Counted from the first letter of the stretch, positions 26,436 through 37,305 are shown. The stretch: DNA of 64,000 nucleotides from Bacteroidota bacterium (GCA_013288945.1 JABDAZ010000003.1:1-64000); one strand, 5' to 3'. Made by a program: numbers and translations. The notes: generated from the letters alone by a model not told the origin.

Positions 26436-26816
26436 ATGGAAAAAAAGATTATTAATACCCCGAACGCGCCCGAGCCAATTGGCCCTTACAACCAGGCTGT
26501 GTTTGCAGGCAATTTATTATTTGTATCAGGACAAGTTGCCATTAACCCTGCAACCGGGAATGTAGATGCAAAAGATATTTTTGAAGAAACGCACCAGGTA
26601 ATGCATAACCTGAAAGCAATTTTGTCGGAAGCAAAAATGGATTTTAGCAATATTGTTAAGACAACTATTTTTTTAAGTGATATGAATTTGTTTGCAACGA
26701 TTAATGAGATTTATGGAAAATATTTCAGCGGCGATTTTCCTGCGCGCGAAACCGTTGCTGTGAAAGGATTACCGAAGAATGTAAATATTGAAATTAGTGT
26801 GATTGCATCAAAGTGA
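26436..26816 (+). CDS. ridA: RidA-family 2-iminobutanoate/2-iminopropanoate deaminase
   Basis: 126 residues, normal for RidA (YjgF/YER057c/UK114). APEPIGPYNQAVFAGNLLFVSGQ (about 8-30), the FPARETVAV loop with the essential arginine (about 105) and the final IEISVIAS strand are diagnostic. RidA hydrolyses reactive enamines/imines made by PLP enzymes. Monocistronic. Confidence 0.95.
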   Translation: MEKKIINTPNAPEPIGPYNQAVFAGNLLFVSGQVAINPATGNVDAKDIFEETHQVMHNLKAILSEAKMDFSNIVKTTIFLSDMNLFATINEIYGKYFSGDFPARETVAVKGLPKNVNIEISVIASK

Positions 26817-26817
26817 G

Positions 26818-26908
26818 AAATGAGCAGATAGCAGGCAGAAGACAGAAATGTTATTGTTTAAGATTTTTCTTCTATATTCTACCTTCTGTCTTCTCACTTC
26901 TATCTCCA
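26818..26908. repeat. opposed word repeats between convergent genes
   Basis: gcagatagcaggcagaagac on the left and ctaccttctgtcttctcact then tctatct on the right are approximate reverse complements around an AT-rich centre, between ridA and kbl, which converge. Likely a bidirectional terminator-like fold. Confidence 0.65.
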
Positions 26909-26930
26909 TACTTCTCTTTCCTTAAAAAAA

Positions 26931-28118
26931 TTACTTCAACACGCCCAGCTCCTTGCCCACTTTTGTAAATGCGGCAATTGCTTTATCCAAATGTTCCTGT
27001 TCGTGCGCAGCGCTCAGTTGCACCCTTATTCTTGCCAAACCTTTTGCAACAACAGGAAAGAAAAATCCGATTACATAAATATTTTCTTCCAATAATTTCG
27101 CCGCAAAATTTTGTGCAATCACTGCATCATACAACATTATCGGAACGATTGGATGATCACCGGGTTTTATATCAAAACCAGCTTCTGTCATTTTACTGCG
27201 AAAATATTTTGTATTGTATTCCAGCTTATCGCGCAGTTCCGTTGTTTCGCTAAGCATATCCAGCACGGCTATTGACGCACCAACAATTGATGGCGCCAAA
27301 CTATTTGAAAATAAATATGGCCGGCTTCTCTGGCGAAGCATTTCGATAATTTCTTTTTTTCCACTTGTAAAACCGCCACTGGCGCCGCCTAGCGCTTTAC
27401 CGAGTGTTCCGGTAATGATATCAATTTTTCCCATTACGCCTCTATATTCGTGCGTGCCTCTTCCTGTTTTTCCTAAAAAGCCTGAGGAGTGGCATTCATC
27501 AATCATTACTATTGCATCATATTTATCTGCGAGTGCACAAATTTTGTCCAATTGTGCAATCGTTCCATCCATACTAAATGAACCATCTGTAACAATAATC
27601 CGGCTGCGCAAATGTGCGCTTTCTTTCAGCTTCGCCTCCAAATCTTCCATATTGTTATGCTCGTAACGAAAACGTTGTGCTTTGCACAAACGAACGCCAT
27701 CAATAATAGATGCATGATTTAATGCATCGCTTATTATTGCATCCTGTTCATTAAACAATGGCTCAAACACGCCGCCGTTTGCGTCAAAAGCTGCGGCATA
27801 TAATATAGTATCTTCTGTTCCGAGAAAGGTTGAAATTTTTTGCTCGAGTTCTTTATGTATATCCTGCGTTCCGCAAATAAAACGCACGCTGCTTAATCCG
27901 TATCCACGTTCGTCAATTACTTTATGTGCAGCTTCAATTACTTTTGCATGAGATGAAAGGCCGAGATAATTATTCGCACAAAAATTCAATACAGTTTTAC
28001 CATTAACGGTTATCTCTGCGCCTTGATCGCTGCTGATGATGCGTTCAGTTTTAAACAAGCCGGAAGCCTTGATTTCACTCACTTCTGCGCCAATGCGTTC
28101 TGCAAATTTGTTGTTCAT
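26931..28118 (-). CDS. kbl: glycine C-acetyltransferase (2-amino-3-ketobutyrate CoA ligase)
   Basis: 395 residues, a PLP-dependent alpha-oxoamine synthase. FCANNYLGLSSH (about 46-57), DECHSSGFLG (about 208-217) and GTLGKALGGASGG with the PLP lysine (about 243) match Kbl closely. Kbl splits 2-amino-3-ketobutyrate with CoA into glycine and acetyl-CoA in threonine breakdown. Threonine dehydrogenase is not in the window. In some Bacteroidota related enzymes make sphingoid bases (Spt), but the sequence fits Kbl better. Confidence 0.9.
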   Translation of the reverse strand: MNNKFAERIGAEVSEIKASGLFKTERIISSDQGAEITVNGKTVLNFCANNYLGLSSHAKVIEAAHKVIDERGYGLSSVRFICGTQDIHKELEQKISTFLGTEDTILYAAAFDANGGVFEPLFNEQDAIISDALNHASIIDGVRLCKAQRFRYEHNNMEDLEAKLKESAHLRSRIIVTDGSFSMDGTIAQLDKICALADKYDAIVMIDECHSSGFLGKTGRGTHEYRGVMGKIDIITGTLGKALGGASGGFTSGKKEIIEMLRQRSRPYLFSNSLAPSIVGASIAVLDMLSETTELRDKLEYNTKYFRSKMTEAGFDIKPGDHPIVPIMLYDAVIAQNFAAKLLEENIYVIGFFFPVVAKGLARIRVQLSAAHEQEHLDKAIAAFTKVGKELGVLK

Positions 28119-28277
28119 TTTTAAAAAAATTTAGAACGCCAAAGATAAGCACTGATTAATAACGCAAATATTTTCTGAAACAACGAAAAGGCCGCTAACA
28201 AACTTTTATATATTAAAAAATCAATATTCTGTAACATTTTTGAATTATCTTCGTCTTATAAAGAGAAAATATTTCTC

Positions 28278-28484
28278 ATGAAATTTAAAATGTTTGTCAG
28301 GTTTCTTGCTTTTGTTCTGCTTGTTTCAGCAAGCCTTACATTCATTTCATATACGCATTCCAAAGTTTCTTCTGCAAATAAAAAAGAATGTATAGATGGC
28401 CAGAAATGCTGTCAGAAAAAAGTACAAACCGAATTTATTTTGTGGGAATCTATCTCCCGCAATTTGTTAGGCAACAACAGCTAA
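28278..28484 (+). CDS. small exported cysteine-containing protein
   Basis: 68 residues; residues 1-25 form a hydrophobic signal (MFVRFLAFVLLVSASLTFIS). The remainder is short with C-x5-CC (KECIDGQKCC). No family recognised. It precedes an ECF sigma factor gene, a setting where short secreted ORFs are common in Chitinophagaceae. Whether it is functional is uncertain, but the signal peptide and in-frame length argue for a real gene. Confidence 0.5.
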   Translation: MKFKMFVRFLAFVLLVSASLTFISYTHSKVSSANKKECIDGQKCCQKKVQTEFILWESISRNLLGNNS

Positions 28485-28602
28485 GCAAAAATTTTTCTTT
28501 TAATTTTCATCTTTCTTTTTCTTATTGTAACATTATTAATGCTGGCGCGTATTAATATTATCAAAACAAAAGAAATAAATTTTACCCGGATAGATCCTGT
28601 AT

Positions 28603-29088
28603 ATGACTGAAAGAGAATACAATGAATGTGTAACCAATTGCGCGGACAACGTGTTCAGGTTTATTGTAAAAAACCTGCGGCACGAAGAAGATGCGCGCGA
28701 TGTTGTGCAATCTGCTTTTGAAAAATTATGGCGCAACAGGCACGAAGTTGATAACGCAAAAAGCAAGTCGTATTTATTTACAATCGCTTATCATCAAATG
28801 ATTGATCATATAAGAAAAGTGAAACGGATTTCTTTAAAAGAAAATTTTAATGACGAAGTAAAAGTGTACGATAAGCCAGCGCATAATTTAAAAAAAGTAT
28901 TGGAAGAAGCATTATCAAGATTGAACGAAACACAACGATCACTTGTATTGCTGAAAGATTATGAAGGATATTCGTATGAAGAAATCGGGCAGATAACCGG
29001 GTTAAATGAAAGCCAGGTAAAAGTGTATTTGCACCGCGCGCGGATTATATTAAAAAATTATTTAGTGAAGCCGGAAAATGTATTGTGA
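28603..29088 (+). CDS. ECF-type RNA polymerase sigma factor
   Basis: 161 residues. Region 2 (about 20-80; NLRHEEDARDVVQSAFEKLW, SYLFTIAYHQMIDHIRK) binds core and the -10; region 4 (about 105-155; LNETQRSLVLLKDYEGYSYEEIG, NESQVKVYLHRARIILK) binds the -35. No region 1.1 or 3, as in ECF sigma factors. The next gene starts at or within the stop, and encodes a TM protein likely to be its anti-sigma partner. Confidence 0.93.
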   Translation: MTEREYNECVTNCADNVFRFIVKNLRHEEDARDVVQSAFEKLWRNRHEVDNAKSKSYLFTIAYHQMIDHIRKVKRISLKENFNDEVKVYDKPAHNLKKVLEEALSRLNETQRSLVLLKDYEGYSYEEIGQITGLNESQVKVYLHRARIILKNYLVKPENVL

Positions 29089-29089
29089 T

Positions 29090-30238
29090 ATGATTACAAG
29101 AAATAATTACGAAGAATATTTTATGCTGTATGCAGACAATGAATTGTCTGTTGCAGAAAAAAAAGCTGTGGAAACATTTGTAATTCAAAACCCTGATTTG
29201 GAAAAGGAATTATTAATGCTGACGCAAACTATTTTGAAACCTGATACTACAATCATTTTTGAAAATAAAAGTTTGTTGATGAAACAAACTTTTGGCGATT
29301 CTATTATTAATATCAATAATTACGAAGAATATTTTTTACTGTATACAGATAATGAACTTGACAAAGCTGCGCGAAAAGACGTTGAATTATTTGCTAATAA
29401 TAATCCATCATTAAAAGAAGAATTAAATATTTTATCACAAACAAAATTGGTTGCCGACACAAAAATTATTTTTGAAGGAAAAGAAATTTTATACAAAAAA
29501 GAAAAAGATGATAAAGCTGTTCCTGTAATATGGTGGCGGATTGCAGCGGCTGCAGCCGTTTTATTATTGCTTGGATTTTTTATTATTAATAACAAGTTTC
29601 ATGCTGCGCAATCATTTGTAAAAACAGAAATTAAAAAAACAAATTCAACTGCAAATAATCCAGCGGTTGTTAATGTACGAGTTATTAATAAAAATAAAAA
29701 AGAAGATAGTATTGTAACGTCTTCAACCCTTGCTTCGTTAGATAATACAGAAGCTGCAATAAGTAAAAAGGAAAAAATAAAAAATAAAAAAGCAGTTGAT
29801 TTGATTGTTGATAATTCAACTAGAAAAGAAAATATTAATCCGGTAAAAAAACAAACAAACAATTTACCTGTTGAAAATAATTTGATTGAAGTTCCAAAAA
29901 ATCAAATTGCAAAAGTGGATGATAATAATACGAAAGTTGAAACAGCAGAAAGTAATAAAATAAATACGCCTTTAAATACAATTGTTCCTAAAGTTGATAA
30001 AACTGTTGCTGCAGTAGCAGATAAAAATGATGGAAATAATTATATTAACCAGGCTTTGCAAACAAGCAACAATACAAATCCGGATGATGTATTTTATGTA
30101 GCCAACACTTCTTCCAAAAAAAGTAAACTGCGTGGAATTTTTAGAAAAGTATCCCGTGTTTTTGACAAAACTGCCAATGCTGATAATGATGATAAGCATG
30201 GCGTTTTAATCGGGAGTTTTCAAATCGCATTAAAATAA
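29090..30238 (+). CDS. anti-sigma-like membrane protein with duplicated N-terminal module
   Basis: 382 residues from the ATG at 29090 (an ATG at 29078 overlaps the sigma gene). Residues about 4-65 and 71-133 are tandem copies of one module: NNYEEYFMLYADNELSVAEK versus NNYEEYFLLYTDNELDKAAR, each ending in D-x-x-IIFE-x-K. A transmembrane helix follows (about 144-166, WWRIAAAAAVLLLLGFF), then a long Lys/Asn-rich periplasmic tail. The module looks like the cytoplasmic sigma-binding part of Bacteroidota anti-sigma factors, which have it once. Binding to the adjacent sigma factor is inferred from gene order. Confidence 0.65.
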   Translation: MITRNNYEEYFMLYADNELSVAEKKAVETFVIQNPDLEKELLMLTQTILKPDTTIIFENKSLLMKQTFGDSIININNYEEYFLLYTDNELDKAARKDVELFANNNPSLKEELNILSQTKLVADTKIIFEGKEILYKKEKDDKAVPVIWWRIAAAAAVLLLLGFFIINNKFHAAQSFVKTEIKKTNSTANNPAVVNVRVINKNKKEDSIVTSSTLASLDNTEAAISKKEKIKNKKAVDLIVDNSTRKENINPVKKQTNNLPVENNLIEVPKNQIAKVDDNNTKVETAESNKINTPLNTIVPKVDKTVAAVADKNDGNNYINQALQTSNNTNPDDVFYVANTSSKKSKLRGIFRKVSRVFDKTANADNDDKHGVLIGSFQIALK

Positions 30239-30254
30239 TTCAATTAAAAAAATT

Positions 30255-31085
30255 ATGAAAAAGAGAATTTTACTTCCGGCATTAATATGCCTGTCACTGG
30301 CAAGTTTTGCACAAACAGACACAACGAAAAAAACTCCTGTTGATACCATTCACGTTGGCAACATGGTTATTGTAAAAAGCGGAAACGCAGACACAGGCGA
30401 TGGTACAGAGGTCACCATTAAACACGGCCATCATTATTACAAGCCTTCAAACATAAGCACCAACTGGCTTATAGTGGATTTAGGTTTTACAAATTATAAT
30501 GATAAAACAAATTACAGTTCTGCAACTGCACAGGCATTTGCGCCGGGCTCAACAAAAGACTGGTTTAATTTGCGTAGCGGAAAATCAGTTGATGTAAACA
30601 TCTGGTTATTTATGCAGCGGCTAAATCTTATCAGCCATGTTGTAAATTTAAAATATGGTTTGGGTGTTGAGTTAAATAATTACCGTTATAATTCTCCTTT
30701 GGTTTATACAGAAAATCCTGCAACAATTGTTGCGTATGATAATGTGCGCCATTTTAAAAAAGATAAACTTGCGGCTGATTATGTAACGGTTCCGTTAATG
30801 CTCAACTTTAATTTTACACCACATCGCAAAGAAGGTTTTGGATTGAGTGTTGGTGCAAGCGCAGGATATTTATATTCTTCCCGGCAAAAAATAATTACGG
30901 CTGAAGATGGCAAGAAAAAAACACATGACGATTATGATTTGAACCCTTGGAAAATTTCATGGATTGGAGAATTACAATTGGGCCCAATAAAATTATATGG
31001 TTCTTATGCAACGCAAAGCATGTTTAAAAAAGATGGATTGGATCAAACGCCATATACAGTAGGAATACGATTGAGTAACTGGTAA
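30255..31085 (+). CDS. outer-membrane beta-barrel protein
   Basis: 276 residues with a signal peptide (MKKRILLPALICLSLASFAQ). From about residue 70 it alternates hydrophobic and polar residues in strands such as WLIVDLGFTNYND, LKYGLGVELNNYRY and FGLSVGASAGYLYSSR, and ends in a final strand with terminal tryptophan (YTVGIRLSNW), an outer-membrane insertion signal. Probably the porin-like/PorT-like barrel family. It starts 16 nt after the anti-sigma-like gene, the usual sigma, anti-sigma, barrel order in this group. Confidence 0.78.
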   Translation: MKKRILLPALICLSLASFAQTDTTKKTPVDTIHVGNMVIVKSGNADTGDGTEVTIKHGHHYYKPSNISTNWLIVDLGFTNYNDKTNYSSATAQAFAPGSTKDWFNLRSGKSVDVNIWLFMQRLNLISHVVNLKYGLGVELNNYRYNSPLVYTENPATIVAYDNVRHFKKDKLAADYVTVPLMLNFNFTPHRKEGFGLSVGASAGYLYSSRQKIITAEDGKKKTHDDYDLNPWKISWIGELQLGPIKLYGSYATQSMFKKDGLDQTPYTVGIRLSNW

Positions 31086-31140
31086 CATTCCTTTTTTTAT
31101 AAAATATTTTTACATTTTTTCTTGCAAAAAAATGGTAGTA

Positions 31141-31173
31141 AACCGCGGTAAAAATACCGCGGTTTTATTTTTT
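31141..31173 (+). terminator. rho-independent terminator
   Basis: Perfect 10-bp GC-rich stem (aaccgcggta at 31141-31150 with taccgcggtt at 31155-31164), 4-nt loop, followed by a T-rich tract. Ends the sigma/anti-sigma/barrel operon. Confidence 0.9.
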
Positions 31174-31248
31174 GTGTTTAATAAATCGTTAAAAAGAATT
31201 CACATGAAAAATATTATCGTGTGGCATAGCGTTTGAGCTTATAGCAAA

Positions 31249-31812
31249 ATGGAAAATACAATGGGTGTAAAAAAAATATTTCTTTTCAGCCTGCTCGCCC
31301 TCAGTTTATTTTCTTTTAAGGATAATAATTTAAGGCACGCACATAAAAATTTCTCCAGGCATAAATTAGAAAGCGATGTGTATATCATCGTTATAAAATC
31401 TGCATACGAATTGCAAGTGTATGATAAAGAAGGCTGGTACGCCACTTACCCGGTTGTTTTTGGCAGCAAATCTTTAGACGATAAAATGGTGGAAGGCGAT
31501 AGAAAAACGCCGGAAGGAACGTTTCATATTTTATCAAAACGCCCGCATGAAAAATGGGATAAAATGATGGATCTCGATTTTCCTACAAAAGTTGATATTG
31601 AAAAATTTAATGCGCGCAAAGCAAAAGGATTAATACCAAAAACTGCCAAAATCGGCAGTGGCATTGCCATTCACGGCACCTGGCAACATGATGAACATGT
31701 AATTGATTTATTTCAAAACTGGACCAATGGATGTATTTCTTTAAAAAATGAAGACGTGGATGAATTGTATGCGCTGATTCCTGTTGGAACAAAAGTTATT
31801 ATTAAACGATAA
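31249..31812 (+). CDS. L,D-transpeptidase (YkuD family, YafK-like)
   Basis: 187 residues; a hydrophobic N-terminus (about 8-21) suggests export. An alternative ATG at 31261 gives a cleaner signal. AIHGTW (about 142-147) and TNGCISLKNEDVDEL (about 163-177) are the YkuD catalytic histidine and cysteine motifs. These enzymes form 3-3 crosslinks, attach proteins to peptidoglycan or hydrolyse such bonds. The decamer TTATTAATAA fills the 12-nt gap to the next, convergent gene. Confidence 0.9.
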   Translation: MENTMGVKKIFLFSLLALSLFSFKDNNLRHAHKNFSRHKLESDVYIIVIKSAYELQVYDKEGWYATYPVVFGSKSLDDKMVEGDRKTPEGTFHILSKRPHEKWDKMMDLDFPTKVDIEKFNARKAKGLIPKTAKIGSGIAIHGTWQHDEHVIDLFQNWTNGCISLKNEDVDELYALIPVGTKVIIKR

Positions 31813-31824
31813 TTTTATTAATAA

Positions 31825-32769
31825 CTATTCTGATAAAAAATTGCTGATTGATTGCCTCCATTTTTCATGTTCCATTTTGTATAAAGATTCATGATGAGCG
31901 CTTTCGTAAATAACCAACTTTTTATTTGTTGATGAAAGATTATTATAAATACAATCAATTTCACTTTTTGTAACACGATTATCTTTTGCGCCCCATTGCA
32001 ATAAAACCGGACAAGTAATTTGCTTCGCATATTCGCACGGATTATAATTAAAAGCCCAGAAACCTTGCTCCACGCCGCCCCAAAAAGTTAATAATGTTGA
32101 GAAAGGTTGTTCAGGTAAATTTAATGTGCGCATCCGTCCTTTTACGGCTTGTATTAATGAACCGAAAGGCATTTCCAAAATTAATTTATTTGGTTTCACA
32201 TCATCATAATCATGCATCGCTTTTATAATGGTTGAAGCGCCGAGTGAAATTCCCCAGAGAATAATATTTTTTTCTCCTTTTTGCTTAATAAAATCATACG
32301 CCAGTTTTACATCTTCTGATTCTCTATAACCAATGGTACAAACATTTCCTTCGCTTGCGCCATGCGCGCGGAAATCAATTAAAAAAACATTATAACCAAT
32401 TGAATGCATATAACCACTTTCATGCAACAATGCAGATTTGCTGCTTCCATGCCCGTGAAATAAAATAACTGTTCCTTTATTTTTTGTATTAATAAAATAC
32501 CAGCCTTGTAATTTGAGGTTATTTTTTGTTGTGAGATAAACAGTTTCAAACGCAGAGTCCGGCTGAATATCGTCCGTTGATTTTGGAAAATTAATTCCGA
32601 AGAAAATAACTTTGGCTTTATCCAATGCAGATAAATTTTCGGGCCTTTTTGTTACTTCATTTTTATCGGTGTAAAAATGGGTGAACTTATATGCATGAAA
32701 AGCTGCAACAATATTTACTAAAATAAAAAGCGCGATTAATACACGAAAAAGCCTTCTTAAAAATTTCAT
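31825..32769 (-). CDS. alpha/beta hydrolase with N-terminal membrane anchor
   Basis: 314 residues. Residues about 7-28 form a transmembrane anchor. LFHGHGSSK is the oxyanion loop, GISLGAS (about 180) holds the nucleophile serine, WGAKDNRV the acid and ESAHHESL the histidine. It resembles the BEM46/S33-like hydrolases of unknown substrate. It starts 23 nt downstream of acs on the same strand, so it may be co-transcribed. Confidence 0.85.
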   Translation of the reverse strand: MKFLRRLFRVLIALFILVNIVAAFHAYKFTHFYTDKNEVTKRPENLSALDKAKVIFFGINFPKSTDDIQPDSAFETVYLTTKNNLKLQGWYFINTKNKGTVILFHGHGSSKSALLHESGYMHSIGYNVFLIDFRAHGASEGNVCTIGYRESEDVKLAYDFIKQKGEKNIILWGISLGASTIIKAMHDYDDVKPNKLILEMPFGSLIQAVKGRMRTLNLPEQPFSTLLTFWGGVEQGFWAFNYNPCEYAKQITCPVLLQWGAKDNRVTKSEIDCIYNNLSSTNKKLVIYESAHHESLYKMEHEKWRQSISNFLSE

Positions 32770-32792
32770 ATTAATAAATAGAATTTTTCTTT

Positions 32793-34727
32793 TTATACTT
32801 TTCCGTTCTTTATTTCTTCCACCACATTTGGATCCAATAATGTAGTTGTGTCTCCCAAATTTTGCGTTTCGCCTTCTGCAATTTTGCGTAAAATGCGGCG
32901 CATTATTTTTCCGCTTCTTGTTTTTGGCAAGCCTTTTACAAATTGAATTTTATCTGGCTTTGCAATCGCACCGATGATGCGCGTAACAGTTGCGAGAATA
33001 TCTTTTTTTGTCAATTTATCATCTTCGCTTTTGCCATTAAAAATTACATACGCATAAATTCCCTGCCCTTTAATATCATGCGGATAACCAACCACGGCAC
33101 TTTCAACAACACCTGCGTGCATATTAATAGCGTTCTCAACTTCTGCAGTGCCAATTCTGTGGCCGCTAACATTTAACACATCATCAACGCGGCCTGTAAT
33201 TCTATAATTGCCTTCTTTATCTTTTAATGCGCCATCGCCTGTAAAATATAAATTCGGATATGCGCTGAAATAATTTTTCCGGCAACGTTCATGATCGCCG
33301 TATGTTGTTCTCAAAATTCCCGGCCACGGCGCTTTAATACATAAGTTGCCTTTAATAACACCATCTTCATATTCAGTCACTTCTTTTCCTTGCTCATCAA
33401 CCAATACACATTGAACGCCGGGTAATGGAAGTGTTGCCCAGCTTGGTTTTGCAGGCGTTATTCCTGCGAGGTTTGATATTAATATTCCACCAGTTTCGGT
33501 TTGCCACCAGGTATCAACAATCGGGCAATTTTTCTTTCCAACATGTTCATCGTACCAATGCCATGCTTCTTCATTAATCGGTTCGCCAACGGTTCCTAAT
33601 ACTTTTAATGAATCCAGTTTTTTATTTTTTAATGGATCCAAACCAAAACCCATCAAACTTCTGATAGCTGTTGGTGCAGTGTATAAAATATTTACATTGA
33701 ATTTATCAACCATATCCCAAAACCTTCCTGCATCAGGATATGTTGGAATGCCTTCAAACATTAATGAAGTTGCGCCGGCATTTAGCGGGCCATAAACGAT
33801 ATAACTATGCCCGGTTATCCAGCCAATATCAGCGGTGCAAAAATGAACTTGCCCGGGTTGATATTGAAACACATTTACAAAAGTGTAAGCAGACCAAATC
33901 ATATAACCAGCAACGGTATGCACAACGCCTTTTGGTTTGCCCGTGCTTCCGCTTGTGTATAAAATAAACAATGGATCTTCTGCATCCATCTCTTCCGCAG
34001 GAAAACTCACCACGCCATCTTTTTCAACCTGGCCTTCGGCAAATTCCATTTCATCTTCCCACCAAACATCGCGGCCTTTTATCATGCTCACGGCAGTTCT
34101 TGTTCTTGTATAAACGATTACTTTTTTAATTGTTTTGTTTCCTATTAATGCATCATCAATCACGCTTTTTAATGGAATTATTTTTTCACCACGATAAGCG
34201 CCATCGCAGGTTACGATAAATGTTGCGCCCGCATCTTCCAGCCTGTCTGCAATACTTTGCGCACTGAAGCCGCCAAAAATTACACTGTGAATTGCACCAA
34301 TTCTTGCGCAACCTAGAACTGCATAAGCGAGTTCCGGAATCATGCCCATATATATACAAACGCGATCGCCTTTTTTAACGCCGTTGTTTTTTAATACCTG
34401 CGCAAACTGGCAAACCCGTTTGTGCAAACGTGCGTACGTAACAGTCCGCACACGTTCTTCAGGATTATTTGGTTCCCAAATGAAAGCTGGTTTATCAGCC
34501 ATTGTTTCCAAATGTCGATCGATACAATTTTCGGTGATGTTTAATTTGCCGCCGGCAAACCATTCTATTTTTGGTTCGGTAAAATTCCAGTTTAATACTT
34601 TGTCCCATTTTTTTTTCCAGAGAAAATTTTCTGCCACTTCTGCCCAAAAAATTTCGGGTTCTTCAATACTTTTTTTATATGCAGATTTATATTCTTCTAA
34701 AGATTTGATTTGATATGGGTAATTCAT
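32793..34727 (-). CDS. acs: acetate--CoA ligase
   Basis: 644 residues, full length. The P-loop LYTSGSTGKPKGV (about 266-278), VDTWWQTETGG (about 405-415) with the tryptophan that limits the acyl pocket to acetate, RVDDVLNVSGHR and the C-terminal TRSGKIMRRILRK with the regulatory acetylated lysine are all present. It makes acetyl-CoA from acetate, ATP and CoA. Divergent from gldA across a word-repeat region. Confidence 0.97.
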   Translation of the reverse strand: MNYPYQIKSLEEYKSAYKKSIEEPEIFWAEVAENFLWKKKWDKVLNWNFTEPKIEWFAGGKLNITENCIDRHLETMADKPAFIWEPNNPEERVRTVTYARLHKRVCQFAQVLKNNGVKKGDRVCIYMGMIPELAYAVLGCARIGAIHSVIFGGFSAQSIADRLEDAGATFIVTCDGAYRGEKIIPLKSVIDDALIGNKTIKKVIVYTRTRTAVSMIKGRDVWWEDEMEFAEGQVEKDGVVSFPAEEMDAEDPLFILYTSGSTGKPKGVVHTVAGYMIWSAYTFVNVFQYQPGQVHFCTADIGWITGHSYIVYGPLNAGATSLMFEGIPTYPDAGRFWDMVDKFNVNILYTAPTAIRSLMGFGLDPLKNKKLDSLKVLGTVGEPINEEAWHWYDEHVGKKNCPIVDTWWQTETGGILISNLAGITPAKPSWATLPLPGVQCVLVDEQGKEVTEYEDGVIKGNLCIKAPWPGILRTTYGDHERCRKNYFSAYPNLYFTGDGALKDKEGNYRITGRVDDVLNVSGHRIGTAEVENAINMHAGVVESAVVGYPHDIKGQGIYAYVIFNGKSEDDKLTKKDILATVTRIIGAIAKPDKIQFVKGLPKTRSGKIMRRILRKIAEGETQNLGDTTTLLDPNVVEEIKNGKV

Positions 34728-34733
34728 ACAGCT

Positions 34734-34890
34734 TGTTAATTTGAAAATTTGAGACTGTGAAAATATGAAAATGGCTCAATGGCTCAATAGGTGAGCGAAT
34801 AATAAATTTATTTTTTAAGTCATTAATAAAATCAAACCATTGTTCATTGAGCCATGGAGCAATTTTCACATTTGCTAATTTGCATATTAT
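34734..34890. repeat. opposed word repeats in the acs-gldA divergent region
   Basis: Left words (aatttgaaaatttgag, gtgaaaatatgaaaatgg, ctcaatggctcaat) are answered on the right by reverse-complement-like words (attgagccatggagc, aattttcacatttgc, taatttgcatattatcaaat). The arms flank an AT-rich centre. Sits directly upstream of both genes. Confidence 0.65.
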
Positions 34891-34931
34891 CAAATTATCT
34901 TTAATTACTTTCGCAGTGTAAAGAATTATCC

Positions 34932-35849
34932 ATGTCTATCGAAGTACAAGATCTTATTAAGACTTACGGCGAACAAAAAGCGGTTGATACGATTTCCTTC
35001 TCTGTTAATAAAGGCGAGATTGTTGGCTTTCTTGGCCCGAATGGCGCGGGCAAATCCACGACGATGAAAATTATTACAGGTTATCTTTTACAAGATGGCG
35101 GCAATGCAATTGTGTGCGGTATTAATGTAAAAGATGAACCATTATTAAGCAAGAAAAAAATTGGTTATTTGCCTGAAGCAAATCCTTTATACTTCGATAT
35201 GTATGTACGCGAATATTTGGATTTTGTAGCTGATGTGCACGAAGTAAAAAACAAAAAAGATAAAATAGAATCTGTTATAAAAACAGTTGGGTTAACGCCG
35301 GAAAGTAAAAAGAAAATCGGGCAATTATCGAAAGGATATAAGCAACGCGTTGGCCTGGCAGCCGCATTAATACACGATCCGGAAGTGTTGATATTGGATG
35401 AACCAACAAGTGGTTTGGACCCGAACCAGATTATTGAAATACGTGATGTAATAAAAAATTTGGGTCAGGAAAAAACAGTTTTGTTTTCATCACATATTTT
35501 GCAGGAAGTAGAAGCGATTTGTGATCGCGTGATTATTATTAATAAAGGAAGATTGGTTGCTGATGACAAACTCAGCAATTTGCAAAATGCGAATAAAAAT
35601 AACCATCTCATTTTAGTTGGTTTTAAAGAAACGATTAATAGTTCTTTGCTCGAAAATTTGAAAGAAGTTATTTCTGTTGAACAATTGCAACCAACAAATT
35701 GGAAATTGGAAACAACCAATCCTGAATTTGTTCGCAAACAATTAATGGAACTGGTTTTGTTGCATAACCTGAATATTGTTTCTTTGCAAAGCGATAACCA
35801 GAGTTTGGAAGATGTGTTCAGGAGTTTGACGGGAGACGTTAAAAATTAG
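34932..35849 (+). CDS. gldA: gliding-motility-type ABC transporter ATP-binding protein GldA
   Basis: 305 residues. Walker A GPNGAGKST (35-43), signature LSKGYKQR (about 136), Walker B VLILDEPTSGLDP (about 154) and the H-loop SSHI are intact. The sequence follows the GldA subfamily of the CcmA/NatA group, including the C-terminal regulatory tail. In Flavobacterium GldA with GldF and GldG forms an ABC transporter tied to gliding; gldFG are not in this window. A close NatA-like transporter role cannot be excluded. TACTTTCG before the start resembles a -7 box. Confidence 0.85.
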   Translation: MSIEVQDLIKTYGEQKAVDTISFSVNKGEIVGFLGPNGAGKSTTMKIITGYLLQDGGNAIVCGINVKDEPLLSKKKIGYLPEANPLYFDMYVREYLDFVADVHEVKNKKDKIESVIKTVGLTPESKKKIGQLSKGYKQRVGLAAALIHDPEVLILDEPTSGLDPNQIIEIRDVIKNLGQEKTVLFSSHILQEVEAICDRVIIINKGRLVADDKLSNLQNANKNNHLILVGFKETINSSLLENLKEVISVEQLQPTNWKLETTNPEFVRKQLMELVLLHNLNIVSLQSDNQSLEDVFRSLTGDVKN

Positions 35850-35861
35850 ATGTGAACGCTG

Positions 35862-35901
35862 ATGCGAGATTTGAGATACGAGATTTGAGATGCGGGATTT
35901 G
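35862..35901. repeat. tandem word repeat (GAGATTTGAGATACGA family)
   Basis: Three degenerate copies of a word reading gagatttgagatacg, gagatttgagatgcg, ggatttgg, just after gldA and before dispersed-element copy B. Confidence 0.7.
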
Positions 35902-35920
35902 GCGGAATAAAGAAATAAAA

Positions 35921-35940
35921 GTACAAGTGTGCGACGCAAC
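35921..35940 (+). repeat. dispersed intergenic element, copy B
   Basis: GTACAAGTGTGCGACGCAAC, identical to copy A at 12459-12478. Lies between gldA and eno, again immediately after a word repeat. Confidence 0.85.
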
Positions 35941-35989
35941 TGCTGACGATTAGAATTACAAATGATCACTACAAAAAATTAAATTATAA

Positions 35990-37297
<1,308 letters not shown>

Positions 37298-37305
37298 GAA
37301 AGTAA

